Below are positions 52,881 through 61,399 of a stretch of 64,000 bases of DNA, piece by piece (within the stretch, counting starts at the first letter, position 1; the number at the start of each line of letters is the position of its first letter). The stretch lies in contig JABDGC010000002.1 in NCBI GenBank assembly GCA_013286215.1, positions 52,730 to 116,729 on the forward strand, given 5' to 3'. Position numbers and translations under genes: made by a program. Source of the DNA: Gammaproteobacteria bacterium (GTDB taxonomy: Bacteria > Pseudomonadota > Gammaproteobacteria > DSM-16500). The notes under the pieces were generated by a model that saw only the letters and a program-made list of their open reading frames with translations, searched no databases and was not told the origin of the DNA.

Positions 52881-53330
52881 ATGAAATTACCAGTGATAGA
52901 AAAATTACAGCTCCCAGCACTTGTTAGTGCCACTTCGCGCTTGCAGTGCGCAGGGAAATTAGCAAGATCAAAAAATAATTTAGTTTATTTGAATATTGAC
53001 GATGCCTATATTCACGACCTCTTTCCTTTATTGCAAAACCAAGGTGTTAAAATGCCTGATTATTTTGGTGCAGGAGCAGTGGGCGCGCATATTAGCGTCA
53101 TTTACCCAGAAGAAAATAAAGCAATTAATAATGAAGATTTAGATCAAGAGCATCATTTCGTGGTCAAAGAGCTGATTACTGCGAAAATTGAGCATAAAAC
53201 CTATTATGCGTTTTTGATTGAATCGCCTTCTTTACTGCGATTGCGAAGAAGGCTTGGGTTGCCTGATTTACTATGCTTTAAAAATTATGCCATTGGGTTT
53301 CATATTACGATTGGGACAAAATCAAGTTGA
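52881..53330 (+). CDS. 2H-phosphoesterase-like small protein
   Basis: 149 residues. Two short H-x-[S/T] motifs in similar strands, AHISVIYPEE (about residue 72) and GFHITIGT (about 143), are the hallmark of 2H phosphoesterases such as LigT, which act on cyclic phosphates of RNA. The rest fits two mirrored halves loosely. The last codons (G-T-K-S-S-stop) are coded by the 29-bp repeat at 53312-53340, so the original C-terminus may be lost. No partners are seen. Confidence 0.5.
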   Translation: MKLPVIEKLQLPALVSATSRLQCAGKLARSKNNLVYLNIDDAYIHDLFPLLQNQGVKMPDYFGAGAVGAHISVIYPEENKAINNEDLDQEHHFVVKELITAKIEHKTYYAFLIESPSLLRLRRRLGLPDLLCFKNYAIGFHITIGTKSS

Positions 53331-53340
53331 CACTGTACTA
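53312..53340 (-). repeat. 29-bp repeat, copy 2 (inverted relative to 31489-31517)
   Basis: Exact reverse complement of 31489-31517. It supplies the stop codon of the 2H-phosphoesterase-like gene. After it (53341 on) the sequence does not match the other copy. Confidence 0.85.
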
Positions 53341-53379
53341 GCACTCGATTCGCCACGCAAAAGAAAAAATAGGTCTATT

Positions 53380-53613
53380 TTACTGAGGTGGTGTTTGTAG
53401 GGGAGGTGGGGAAGTAGGAAGAGACTGGTCTGGGTAAATAACTTCAGTCTTTTTTATTACCGTTACGTTTTGATCATCTGTATCATAGTCAGAATTCGTG
53501 TCTTCCCGTACGTCCTGTTTCATTCCTTGAACAGTATGTTCGCAGCCCGTTATAAAGCTCATTACTGTTATAAAAGAGAAGATGAATAATAGTTGCTTAA
53601 ATGGATTTTTCAT
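53380..53613 (-). CDS. Entericidin-like small lipoprotein
   Basis: 77 residues from the ATG at 53613 (MKNPFKQLLFIFSFITVMSF), lipobox ITGC. After the cysteine, EHTVQGMKQDVRED resembles the short entericidin stretch (C-x-T-V-x-G-x-x-x-D). The rest is proline-rich and disordered (PTSPPPLQTPPQ). Role in the envelope is likely; details unknown. A longer start at 53661 overlaps the PqiA-like gene by 14 bp. Confidence 0.75.
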   Translation of the reverse strand: MKNPFKQLLFIFSFITVMSFITGCEHTVQGMKQDVREDTNSDYDTDDQNVTVIKKTEVIYPDQSLPTSPPPLQTPPQ

Positions 53614-53647
53614 TAGAAGTCTCCTTAACCATTTAAATTTAACATCA

Positions 53648-54295
53648 TTAATAAGATTCATATAATTGAAGGGCTATTAAAGATAAAAGACAATAGGTTA
53701 AAAAACACCAGAACCCGATATGCAATTGAGCATGCATGCCTGCAAAAACATCCACATTAATAGAGTGCCCCATAATGACAAAGTTTTTGACATTTTCTGT
53801 TTTACTGGCTCCAGTGGAAAGATAGGCGAGTAAAATAGCTACTATAAAAACATCGCACATGGACCATTTCCCAATGGCTTTAATAAATAAAAAAATATTT
53901 TTTCGCCGAACTGAGTTTTTGGTAAAAAAAGTATAGCTTAATAAAATTCCCTTGGTGATAGGAACTATAACAGAAAATAAAAATATCATACTGGCAACAA
54001 AGAAGTAGTCTCGATCCCAAAGGTTATGCACCGTTTTTAATATTGAGCGAGTGGTGTCAAAAATATTTAAATTCATATGGTGCTGTTCTGAGCCTGAGAC
54101 ACTGGGTATTCCGATAATATTCGTTTCAATATGTGGGGTTTGCGCATTAATAGATCCTGTTGTTGAAATGGTCAGCATAGATAAATAAATGCCCGGGAAA
54201 AGAAACAAAAAAGATACAATAGAAGTAAAGAAGGCCAATTTATTTCTAGCGCTTAGCTTTTGAATCATAGCTTTAGGCGATTTGGCTTGTGGCAC
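53648..54295 (-). CDS. PqiA-domain membrane protein
   Basis: 215 residues with four hydrophobic segments. RDYFFVASMIFLFSVIVPIT and AIGKWSMCDVFIVAILLAYL are the classical motifs of the paraquat-inducible protein A domain (G-K-W-S-M-x-D-V-F). PqiA-like proteins belong to lipid transfer systems with MCE proteins in the inner membrane. No mce gene is adjacent, so it works alone or with a distant partner. Confidence 0.85.
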   Translation of the reverse strand: MPQAKSPKAMIQKLSARNKLAFFTSIVSFLFLFPGIYLSMLTISTTGSINAQTPHIETNIIGIPSVSGSEQHHMNLNIFDTTRSILKTVHNLWDRDYFFVASMIFLFSVIVPITKGILLSYTFFTKNSVRRKNIFLFIKAIGKWSMCDVFIVAILLAYLSTGASKTENVKNFVIMGHSINVDVFAGMHAQLHIGFWCFLTYCLLSLIALQLYESY

Positions 54296-54345
54296 AGTTA
54301 GCCCCTCATGTAAAATGGCCCTCTTTAAAGCTGTCTTAACAATAA

Positions 54346-54813
54346 TTAATATTTAGTATGAACCGTGTGCCAATACCCATCTCGCATCTGACAGGCTGTG
54401 CCCTCATATTCATGCATTTTACCGTATCTTGTTGCAGTAAAATGGAAGTCACGGCAATTGGGATTTCCATTTAGATTAAATAAACCACTCGTGGGAGTCA
54501 TTGTGTAAGCGACTCCTGTCTTCGGATTTACCCAGCGCGTCGTTTGATCGGTCGGACTATTCTGAATAACCTTATAGGTTTGCGTATTATCGCTGCTATC
54601 CATGGAGTGTCCAACAAAGCCACCGATCAAAGCACCTCCAACGATGCCAGCGCCAATCCAAACAGGATTACCATGGAGAAGAGCCGCCCCCACGCCGCCA
54701 ACGGCAGCGCCAGAAACCGCACCAATACCCGTATTTTCATTTTGCGTATTTGTAGAGCAACCAACAAGCCCTATTGTTGAAAATATAGCCAAGTTAATTA
54801 GAATCCTTTTCAT
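54346..54813 (-). CDS. Glycine-zipper lipoprotein
   Basis: 155 residues from the ATG at 54813 (MKRILINLAIFSTIGLVGCS), lipobox LVGC. Residues about 28-65 are glycine-zipper repeats (TGIGAVSGAAVGGVGAALLHG, then GAGIVGGALIGGFVGHSMD), as in 17-kDa antigens/SlyB-like proteins. The C-terminal ~75 residues (NPKTGVAYTMTPTSG, CRDFHFTATRYG, EGTACQMRDGYWH) are the surface-antigen domain. An envelope-stabilising outer-membrane lipoprotein. Confidence 0.88.
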   Translation of the reverse strand: MKRILINLAIFSTIGLVGCSTNTQNENTGIGAVSGAAVGGVGAALLHGNPVWIGAGIVGGALIGGFVGHSMDSSDNTQTYKVIQNSPTDQTTRWVNPKTGVAYTMTPTSGLFNLNGNPNCRDFHFTATRYGKMHEYEGTACQMRDGYWHTVHTKY

Positions 54814-54991
54814 AACATCCTCCAATTTAGACATTAATTTAAATTTTGATTCTTAACTGGTTGCTTGAAATAAAGGCTGTCCGGCCACCATTTCAATATT
54901 TTTCAAAAAGTCCTTTGCTCTTTTAGTTTACAAGCCTGTTCTATAAAATACCAGCTTGACAAGCAGATTCATTCGTCATTTTTTTTCTTTA

Positions 54992-55054
54992 TCACCCCCT
55001 TGTTAAGACAAGCTCTTCAGCGCTCGTAGGGTGAATTGCTAAAGTATTGCTAAA
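54992..55054 (-). pseudogene. C-terminal relic of a glutathione reductase
   Basis: On the minus strand these bases read FSNTLAIHPTSAEELVLTRG and then stop. T-x-A-I-H-P-T-S/A-x-E-E is the end of glutathione reductases, where the H-P-T-x-x-E-E holds the catalytic His-Glu pair. The frame is open only a few codons upstream. So a reductase gene was once here and was replaced from its 5' side, perhaps when the gene at 55117 arrived. Confidence 0.5.
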
Positions 55055-55116
55055 ACAAATTGATCGATGATAGTATTAATATAAGGAAAGCTGATATTCG
55101 CAAAGGAGGGCGGTTT

Positions 55117-55548
55117 ATGTCATATTTAAGAATTGGTGCTTATTTCATGTTTCTTGTGTTTGTAAGCTTTGGCAGTATTCAGGTACAGGCACAAACCACA
55201 GAGGTTATCACTAGCGCTCCTACTCCTAATATTACTTCACCAGCTCCTTTGCCTTCACAGGTACAAGGAAAGCCTATGATTGTTACACCTGTGCCTACAG
55301 CGAAAGAATTGATTGCCATGCCGGAAGGTTATGTTAATTGTTTTACCGTTGAAGCCAGCTGGTTTAAGAACGCTTGGATTCCAGAGCATCGCATTTGTCA
55401 ATATCAAAACGCCCCGGGTCAGACAGTGGCGTATGAAGGTGTGGCCTGGATTGATAGTTACTGGGCTTGTACGCAATATACCGGAAGCACTTGCACGAAA
55501 TGGGAGTGGAAGCCAGGGCATTGGGTAAAGACACTCGAAGTTTATTAA
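55117..55548 (+). CDS. Secreted protein with YxWxxGHW-type ending
   Basis: 143 residues from the ATG at 55117, with AGGAGGG at a good distance. A signal peptide (about 1-25, ending VQAQ) is followed by a proline-rich linker (SAPTPNITSPAPLPS) and a C-terminal domain with CFTVEASWFKNAWIPEHRIC and WACTQYTGSTCTKWEWKPGHW. Paired cysteines point to the periplasm or cell exterior. Aromatic W-x-P-G-H-W motifs occur in small exported proteins of unknown role. Confidence 0.75.
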   Translation: MSYLRIGAYFMFLVFVSFGSIQVQAQTTEVITSAPTPNITSPAPLPSQVQGKPMIVTPVPTAKELIAMPEGYVNCFTVEASWFKNAWIPEHRICQYQNAPGQTVAYEGVAWIDSYWACTQYTGSTCTKWEWKPGHWVKTLEVY

Positions 55549-55626
55549 AAATTGATATTTAACGGGCTGAAGCCATCCTATTCAGGAAGTGAAACAGGAT
55601 GGTTGGCGTATTCGAATGCTTGAAGT

Positions 55627-56547
55627 TCAAAAACAAACTTGGTTCAGAGCTTGAATTAAAGCAATTTCGCTATCATTTATTCTCTTGAATCCTTCATACG
55701 TCCAAGCTACGGATAAAACACTGATACAGTAGCACCAGGCCTGAATGCGTTCAAAATCATAGGGTAATTCATCTTTTAAAATAAAGAGGCGTCTCTCTAG
55801 AATTTTTTCAAGGGGCTTATCGGTAGGAAAACAATTATAGGGATTACGAATCATAGCGCCTACTTCAGCAGTGGGCTCACCTATGTAGCCGTGCGGGTCA
55901 ATTATTTTCCAGTTGTTGTCCGATGATATAATGTTGTCATGATGCAAGTCGCCATGAAGCATAATATCTGCAGATCGATCAGCAGTAAGCTCTCGGAAAA
56001 GATGAATGGCTTTGTCGAGTAATTTTTTATCGAAATTGCCTATTAAGATATTTAAGTCTGCTACTCGTTCTGACATGTGCTTAAACGGATGTTGCTTTGG
56101 TATATTTTGAAATCTTAATTCTCGAATGATGTCGCAAATAATTACCGTGGCTTGGTCGTCTTGCCCTGCTTGAACTAAATTTTTTAAGGGCTTGCCAGGA
56201 TAAATATATTCCATAAGAATGGCATTTTCTTGTTCATCAAAATGAAAAATAGCGGGAGAGTCTTTTTGAAAACTGGAAAGACATAAGCTTTCTCTCGCGA
56301 GTGATTGCTCTGGAGGCGCTATTTTTATAATGGCTGGTTTGTTTTGATATTTAACCAAGGCAACAAAGCTATAGCTCAACTCAGGCATGACCTGTGTAAG
56401 TTCAAAGTCCCATTTTTCAGATAGCGTGATAATTCGCTTCGGCAAATTTGCTAACCATTGATGGCCTGCTTCAAGGTATATTTTTTTGATATTGTCAGTG
56501 AAATAGGTGTTATGCTGCAAATAGTTGGGGTTTAATTGATTTTTCAT
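55627..56547 (-). CDS. APH(6)-like aminoglycoside/hydroxyurea kinase
   Basis: 306 residues. IMLHGDLHHDNIISSDNNWK (H-G-D-L-x-x-x-N) and WKIIDPHGYIGEPTAEVGAM follow streptomycin 6-kinases (StrB/APH(6)) and related hydroxyurea kinases; the D-P-x-G-x-x-G-E-x-x-x-E-V-G motif is typical. It should phosphorylate an aminocyclitol hydroxyl with ATP. Antibiotic resistance is possible, but environmental homologues also act on other small molecules. Alone on the minus strand. Confidence 0.88.
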   Translation of the reverse strand: MKNQLNPNYLQHNTYFTDNIKKIYLEAGHQWLANLPKRIITLSEKWDFELTQVMPELSYSFVALVKYQNKPAIIKIAPPEQSLARESLCLSSFQKDSPAIFHFDEQENAILMEYIYPGKPLKNLVQAGQDDQATVIICDIIRELRFQNIPKQHPFKHMSERVADLNILIGNFDKKLLDKAIHLFRELTADRSADIMLHGDLHHDNIISSDNNWKIIDPHGYIGEPTAEVGAMIRNPYNCFPTDKPLEKILERRLFILKDELPYDFERIQAWCYCISVLSVAWTYEGFKRINDSEIALIQALNQVCF

Positions 56548-56682
56548 AGTGGTGTTCTAGTGGTCGCATAAGTCGCAATTGGAGGTCTAGGGTTGCGATC
56601 GGTTAATGGTTTATTCATTAGGGTTACCCCATGTTACGGTTAAATCGGCCAAGCTTTTTAGATCAGGTCTTAATTAAATGCC

Positions 56683-57678
56683 CTACTCAGCATTGAGATT
56701 GTACTTCATAACCTTCGCATGAACCCCTGTCAAGTCCCTTTCTGCATCATAGGCATCCCCTGGCAGGTTGCAAGTCCATGCGTTGATCTCTTGTAAATCG
56801 CGCATCTCCAGGAGGGGTAGTTTTGCTAAGCTTCGGTTATGCGTAGCAAAATTTTGAGGGCTCAGCCCGACAATAACAGCATCTGCTCTACCTGCCTGAA
56901 GTAAAGCGGCAATTGCAATATTAGCGATTTCACAGTGATATTTGCTTGCCAACTTACTTAAAAATGAGAGGCGGTGTTGAAACACTGCCCATCCGCAAGC
57001 TGAATCGATGAGAAGCTTGTACTTGACCAAGGATCGATTGGCTAATTGTTCTAGTTGAGGCTCTTTTTGGTCGAGCCATTTTTCGCTTACAAAGCCACCC
57101 AGTAAGGAGCCGTAGGCATATATCTTGACGCCACTTGTGCGACACAGTTCACTTAGCCCTCGCGCAACGCGGCTATCAAAAAGAGAAATTTGAGCCTGTA
57201 AAGAGGCCACCTCCGAATGTTCGAGAAATTCCTTTAGATACGCTCTATTCACATTGGTGAGACCAAGTTCCGCTATCTTACCCCTGGCTTTCAGTTCCAA
57301 AAGGATTTCCATAGCAGATAAATAGTTTTTAACTCCAAAATCCCACCAATGTAATTGTACCAGGTCAATGCGTTCCACCTGCAAGCGTTTCAGGCTGCGA
57401 TCGATGCTGTTTTCAACGGATTTGCGGTCAACTTTCTGCAGACAGCTCAAGTCGGGCACAAACTTCGTATGGATGCGCAGCTTTTTTTCGGCGACCACTT
57501 TTGCAGCTTTGCCTAGCAATGCTTCGACACCAAGATAAATATCAGCACAGTCAAAAGTAGTAAACCCAGCCTCAATGGCATCGAGGATAGGCTGTACGCT
57601 CCTATCCCCCTGGGAGTGACCTGTGGCAAGCTGCCAGCAGCCCCTAATAATCTTGGATGTATTTATCGCATCATTCAT
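56683..57678 (-). CDS. Aldo/keto reductase
   Basis: 331 residues. GFTTFDCADIYLGVEALLGK has the catalytic D and Y, IRIHTKF-like RIHTKFVPDL the lysine, and LVQLHWWDFG the histidine; so the D-Y-K-H tetrad is present. ADAVIVGLSPQNFATHNRS binds NADPH. It should reduce an aldehyde or ketone. Last gene of the TrpR-headed leftward cluster, overlapping the preceding gene by 8 bp. Confidence 0.88.
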   Translation of the reverse strand: MNDAINTSKIIRGCWQLATGHSQGDRSVQPILDAIEAGFTTFDCADIYLGVEALLGKAAKVVAEKKLRIHTKFVPDLSCLQKVDRKSVENSIDRSLKRLQVERIDLVQLHWWDFGVKNYLSAMEILLELKARGKIAELGLTNVNRAYLKEFLEHSEVASLQAQISLFDSRVARGLSELCRTSGVKIYAYGSLLGGFVSEKWLDQKEPQLEQLANRSLVKYKLLIDSACGWAVFQHRLSFLSKLASKYHCEIANIAIAALLQAGRADAVIVGLSPQNFATHNRSLAKLPLLEMRDLQEINAWTCNLPGDAYDAERDLTGVHAKVMKYNLNAE

Positions 57679-58015
57679 GATTCAGCTTCGTTGCTGTTAC
57701 TTGGTGGTGGTAAAAGGTTCTTTTTCCTATCCGCGATATTTTAAAAACACCGCCACAATGAACATCGGGACAGGCAACCTCACTATCTGTGCTGATCCAG
57801 TCATTAGGTGCTGTGAATCTTTGCTTGATGGTGATGATAGGAATCAAGGCGGCAAGGCAGTAGATAGGGAAGGTCTGCTGATTTGGCAAGGAAAAATTCT
57901 CTCCTGAGAGCATAAAACTGTCTCCCTCCTTGTGATTGCAAACCATGGGTTTGACACCATTGTTGACTACTTCAACTTTTATATCGTATAGTTCAAAAGA
58001 ATCATCTTGTTGCAT
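57671..58015 (-). CDS. TIGR04076-type small protein
   Basis: 114 residues with VEVVNNGVKPMVCNHKEGDSF and then VHCGGVFKISRIGKRTF near the end, the shape of the TIGR04076 family (a C-N-H/K-x-G-D-x-F start and a C-P-D...V-x-F-K-I-x-R end). Function unknown; family members are often found near oxidoreductases. AGGAGG lies ahead of the ATG at 58015, which is inside the end of the MFS gene. Confidence 0.65.
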   Translation of the reverse strand: MQQDDSFELYDIKVEVVNNGVKPMVCNHKEGDSFMLSGENFSLPNQQTFPIYCLAALIPIITIKQRFTAPNDWISTDSEVACPDVHCGGVFKISRIGKRTFYHHQVTATKLNHE

Positions 58016-59211
58016 AAAGCCTCCTTTTTAAGAATGAAAATAACTGCCAGTGCAACCAACATAAATGGTATACAGATGGCAGAGTTAGTGTGAAATAGAG
58101 CGATACTCATGTGGCATATCAGCGGCGCTAGAGCGGCGGTAAAAGAAGCGCCTAAAGAATAGCTAGTTGAAATTGCAGTGTTACGTGCTTGTCCAGAAAA
58201 CAGATCCCCAAAGAACCGCGGCGTACACAGGCAGAAGACCATATGGAAAAGATGCATTAGAATCTGCGCGGCTAGCACCGCTGGATACGAAGCAAGGGCA
58301 AAAGCCAGGCCTAGAAGGGGCGCACTTAAGAAAACGCCCAGGGCGCCGAACCGCATCATTTTTCGATAAGAAACAGCAAATCGATCGGCGGTATAGCCAA
58401 AAAGCGGAGGTAGCACGATCCAAAGACCAAGCAAAAATGAATTGGCTTTAAATATTTCAGATCGAGCAATTCCAAGGTCTTGATGAATAAGCTCATTGAG
58501 ATAGATCAAGGACCCGTAAAAAACCAAGACTAGCATTGATGCGACGATTAAAGCCTCTAATATGGCTTTTTTATCTTTTACTGACTCTATTGCTAGTTCA
58601 GAGATTTTTTTCACAGTACCAACATGATATTCCTTGATGCAGGAACGAAACAATAAAAGGAAAAAACCGGCCAATCCTACCATAAAAAACGCATTACGAA
58701 AGCTCCCCAGGTACTGGCTAGCGAGAAAACTAGCAATAAATCCACCGATATGCGTCGATGAAACGACGCAGGCGCCGTAAAAGGTTCGGAACTGAGGATT
58801 CAGTTCGTAAGCATAAGTCATAGCGGTTCCATATTCCCCTCCAACAGCGAGACCCTGAGCAACTCGACAGAGAAAGAAAAGAAGGGTTGCAGTTACTCCC
58901 AGCGCTTGCACGCCGGGGATAAAAGCGAAGGCCAGGGTTGCTGCTGACATCAAGGCCATCGATCCGATCAAGGCGGTTTTACGCCCGTACCGATCTCCGA
59001 CACAGCCAAAGCTAAATGCGCCCAAAGGTCGGAATAAGAAAGCAATGGCGTATCCTAGATAGGCAAAAAACAGGTTGAGAGCAGGGCTGCCATGGCCGAT
59101 ATATTCCTCAACAATAGAGCTGGCTAGCAAGCTAACCAGCATCATATCCAGGTGCTCAAATACCACGCCTAGCGTGACCACAAGAAAGCTTTGGTTTGCC
59201 TTATTCAGCAT
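57979..59211 (-). CDS. MFS transporter (metabolite:H+ symporter type)
   Basis: 410 residues with about twelve hydrophobic segments. GCVGDRYGRKTALIGSMALM is the MFS loop 2-3 motif, AQGLAVGGEYGTAMTYAYEL is the signature of the ProP/shikimate-type symporters. So it would move an organic acid or zwitterion across the inner membrane. Its ATG overlaps the monooxygenase stop by 7 bp; it ends 37 bp inside the next gene. Confidence 0.9.
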   Translation of the reverse strand: MLNKANQSFLVVTLGVVFEHLDMMLVSLLASSIVEEYIGHGSPALNLFFAYLGYAIAFLFRPLGAFSFGCVGDRYGRKTALIGSMALMSAATLAFAFIPGVQALGVTATLLFFLCRVAQGLAVGGEYGTAMTYAYELNPQFRTFYGACVVSSTHIGGFIASFLASQYLGSFRNAFFMVGLAGFFLLLFRSCIKEYHVGTVKKISELAIESVKDKKAILEALIVASMLVLVFYGSLIYLNELIHQDLGIARSEIFKANSFLLGLWIVLPPLFGYTADRFAVSYRKMMRFGALGVFLSAPLLGLAFALASYPAVLAAQILMHLFHMVFCLCTPRFFGDLFSGQARNTAISTSYSLGASFTAALAPLICHMSIALFHTNSAICIPFMLVALAVIFILKKEALCNKMILLNYTI

Positions 59212-60683
59212 CGGTGTACCCCCCCTGCTATCAGGGCCAATTCACTTCCCTTACTTGCAGTTTGCTCTTGATGGCTTGCGATAGGATCTTTACCCTTGAA
59301 GAACCCGAGGCAACGTTTTTTAACAGCTATCGATTTCGCAATCCATCTCGAGGTATAAGCTTCAGTAAATCTATGAAAATTATGCTGCGCCTGATGAGGC
59401 TGCTGCTCAGAGTCATTTAGAAGCTGTTCGATTGTGCGTGGGACAAGAGTGACACCGAGAGTTCCACCCAGCCCGGCAAGAGGCGAGCTGTGGCCCGCTG
59501 TATCACCAATGCAGAAAACATTGTCTCTCGAATACCGGACGCGCTGTTCATTGTTAACATGTACCGGTTTTTTAACTACCTTATGTTTAATAAGTGACTG
59601 CGGTAGATCGTCGATACCCTGAAAAGAAGCGACCCGCCTCACTATTTCCAATATTCGTTCTTGTATGAGCGCTTGACTGAGGCTTTCCTTTGAAGTAATA
59701 GCAATGTTGATTTCGCCGATCTTGGCATTAAAAATGATATTTGCTAATTCCAAGCTTTCTCCAGAAGCATCGATCAAAGAAACAACAAAGGTCTCCTTGC
59801 CAGAGTACCGCATATTGCCAAAAATCCAGTTTTCACCGGTGCACTCGTTTTTTACTTCAAGCGCTTCCATTCCCATTTGCCGCGCTGTCGTGGAATGAGT
59901 TCCTTCCGCCACAAAAAGTAATTTAGGTTGCAGCGCTACAGGGGCAGAGAGACTGTCTTTCCCCGCCATCTGCACTTCAGCCGCACCGCCCGCTGGCGTG
60001 CGCGTTAAAATGTCGAGCTCAACGTTGCCAAAGAGGTGTGCCCCAGCATCTAAGGCCTTTTCTGCGAGAAAGGCTTGCAGATCGCTAATTCGTACGCTGT
60101 AGATACCATCCTCTTTGAAGAGATCTTGAAATGATTCAGGTTCCAAAGGTAGACTACTGGGCTGTAATTCGCTGACATCAGAATAGTCCATCTGGCGCAT
60201 ACCTTTTTCCTCAGCAAGCACAATTTGATGTGCCTTGATTCTCCCCGCAACGACCTTTTCAAACTCATCTAACAGGCCAAACTTTTTTAGAAAACGTTGT
60301 GATTCCACGTCTAGATTGATGATATTGAAACGATTGAAGGTCGTGCGTTTTTCAGCAATAATCACTTTAAAGCCTCTTGCAAGTAATTCAAACGCGGTGG
60401 CTAGTCCTGCGATGCCAGCTCCACTAATCAAGGCAAGCTCTCTCGGCGCTTTAAAGTAAAGGCCTGTGTCAAGGACTGCTGCGGATATGCAAAATTCAAT
60501 TGCGTTACCGAGTGCTTCAAATTCATCACGATTAAATATAGCAGGCGGTTCACCGTCAATCAATCCTCTTCCATTTATAATCGCTTCTATTTTATTTATA
60601 TTAATTGCTCCATCTGCAAGTGTCACATGGACTAACTCAGGCAAACAATCCTGAAAATGTTTTTTGTTAAAAAGTCTCATCAT
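59205..60683 (-). CDS. FAD-dependent monooxygenase
   Basis: 492 residues from the ATG at 60683, which has GGAG upstream; a frame from 60701 adds six residues containing that ribosome site. The first ~85 residues are an N-terminal extension without a known motif. Then ALISGAGIAGLATAFELLA binds the FAD ADP part, VFCIGDTAGHSSPLAGLGGT is the G-D motif that holds the ribityl chain and the FAD. Aromatic hydroxylases of this group oxidise ring substrates with NAD(P)H and oxygen. Its place behind a TrpR regulator makes an indole or tryptophan-related substrate possible, but this is inference. Confidence 0.85.
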   Translation of the reverse strand: MMRLFNKKHFQDCLPELVHVTLADGAININKIEAIINGRGLIDGEPPAIFNRDEFEALGNAIEFCISAAVLDTGLYFKAPRELALISGAGIAGLATAFELLARGFKVIIAEKRTTFNRFNIINLDVESQRFLKKFGLLDEFEKVVAGRIKAHQIVLAEEKGMRQMDYSDVSELQPSSLPLEPESFQDLFKEDGIYSVRISDLQAFLAEKALDAGAHLFGNVELDILTRTPAGGAAEVQMAGKDSLSAPVALQPKLLFVAEGTHSTTARQMGMEALEVKNECTGENWIFGNMRYSGKETFVVSLIDASGESLELANIIFNAKIGEINIAITSKESLSQALIQERILEIVRRVASFQGIDDLPQSLIKHKVVKKPVHVNNEQRVRYSRDNVFCIGDTAGHSSPLAGLGGTLGVTLVPRTIEQLLNDSEQQPHQAQHNFHRFTEAYTSRWIAKSIAVKKRCLGFFKGKDPIASHQEQTASKGSELALIAGGVHRC

Positions 60684-60726
60684 ACGTAATTCTCCGTACA
60701 TTCTTGGCTCTGTTTATCAGTGGCCA

Positions 60727-60747
60727 TAGCCGGTTTGATCACGGCTA
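60727..60747. promoter_or_regulatory. Palindrome before the monooxygenase gene (candidate operator)
   Basis: TAGCCG at 60727-60732 and CGGCTA at 60742-60747 are perfect inverted halves with a 9-base spacer, 44 bp upstream of the monooxygenase ATG. A short GGCGT/ACGCC hairpin near 60780-60795 may end trpR transcription. A TrpR-like protein could bind the palindrome, but it lacks the ACTAGT core of E. coli operators. Confidence 0.35.
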
Positions 60748-60840
60748 GGGCATATAAAAAATTGAGGACAAAAGAAATTTAGGCGTGGAAACGCCACCAA
60801 GAAGAAAAACAGAAAGGACGTATGAAGAAATGATCGTTTG

Positions 60841-61143
60841 TCATTTGTTATATTTCCGTAGATGGCTCGCTATAAATGTTAAAAGCCCATCATTGATAAT
60901 TTTTAACGCGTTCGATCCGCGTGTGATTTGAGAAATGCTGACCCGCATTTTTTCAGCTATTTCCCGCTGCGGTAATTTTTCATCCAATAGGGCTTTAATG
61001 ATCTGCATGCGCGAAGCCAAGTGTTCTTTTTCTTCTATTGTTAAAAATAAGTTGAACAGTTCACCGAGGCGCACGCTATTTTTTGACTTCAAGCACAAGT
61101 CTAAAAACATCGACCAATCTTCTTCATTACGCATTTTCATTTT
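60841..61143 (-). CDS. trpR: TrpR-family transcription repressor
   Basis: 100 residues from the ATG at 61143 (MKMRNEEDWSMFLDLCLKSK), with AAGGG upstream. LGELFNLFLTIEEKEHLASR, MQIIKALLDEKLPQREIAEK and MRVSISQITRGSNALKI follow E. coli TrpR helix by helix; the Q-I-T-R-G-S-N-x-L-K stretch is the recognition helix. The E. coli R84 of this stretch, which helps hold tryptophan, is present. So it should repress in response to tryptophan or a close analogue. It heads the four-gene cluster; repeats gttac at 61173-61190 may be its own operator. Confidence 0.88.
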   Translation of the reverse strand, partial: KMKMRNEEDWSMFLDLCLKSKNSVRLGELFNLFLTIEEKEHLASRMQIIKALLDEKLPQREIAEKMRVSISQITRGSNALKIINDGLLTFIASHLRKYNK

Positions 61144-61399
61144 AGCCCTTATGGGTTTCCAGTAATGTAATGTTACACCGTTACACAACGTTAAGTCAAG
61201 GGTGTTATTGGGGTGCCCTCACAGACAGCAAAGTGTCTTTGAATTGGCTCCAATCGGTTAAATCACTAAAAGGGGTCGTTAAATTGAAGTAAATTACTCT
61301 AAAAATCAAGATTATTTAAGAGATTAGAAGGTGATTGAGTGTCCGGTTCTCACTCAAATCCCCCTCTTCCCCACGCTCGTTGTGGAGCGCTTTGCCGTA

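Noticed and set aside
55573..55602. Inverted repeat ccatcct/aggatgg between two convergent genes as terminator
   Set aside because: The loop is long (16 bases) and no T-run follows on either strand, so I did not list it.
58167..58451. Plus-strand ORFs within the MFS gene
   Set aside because: They are shadows of a well-supported transporter gene on the other strand.
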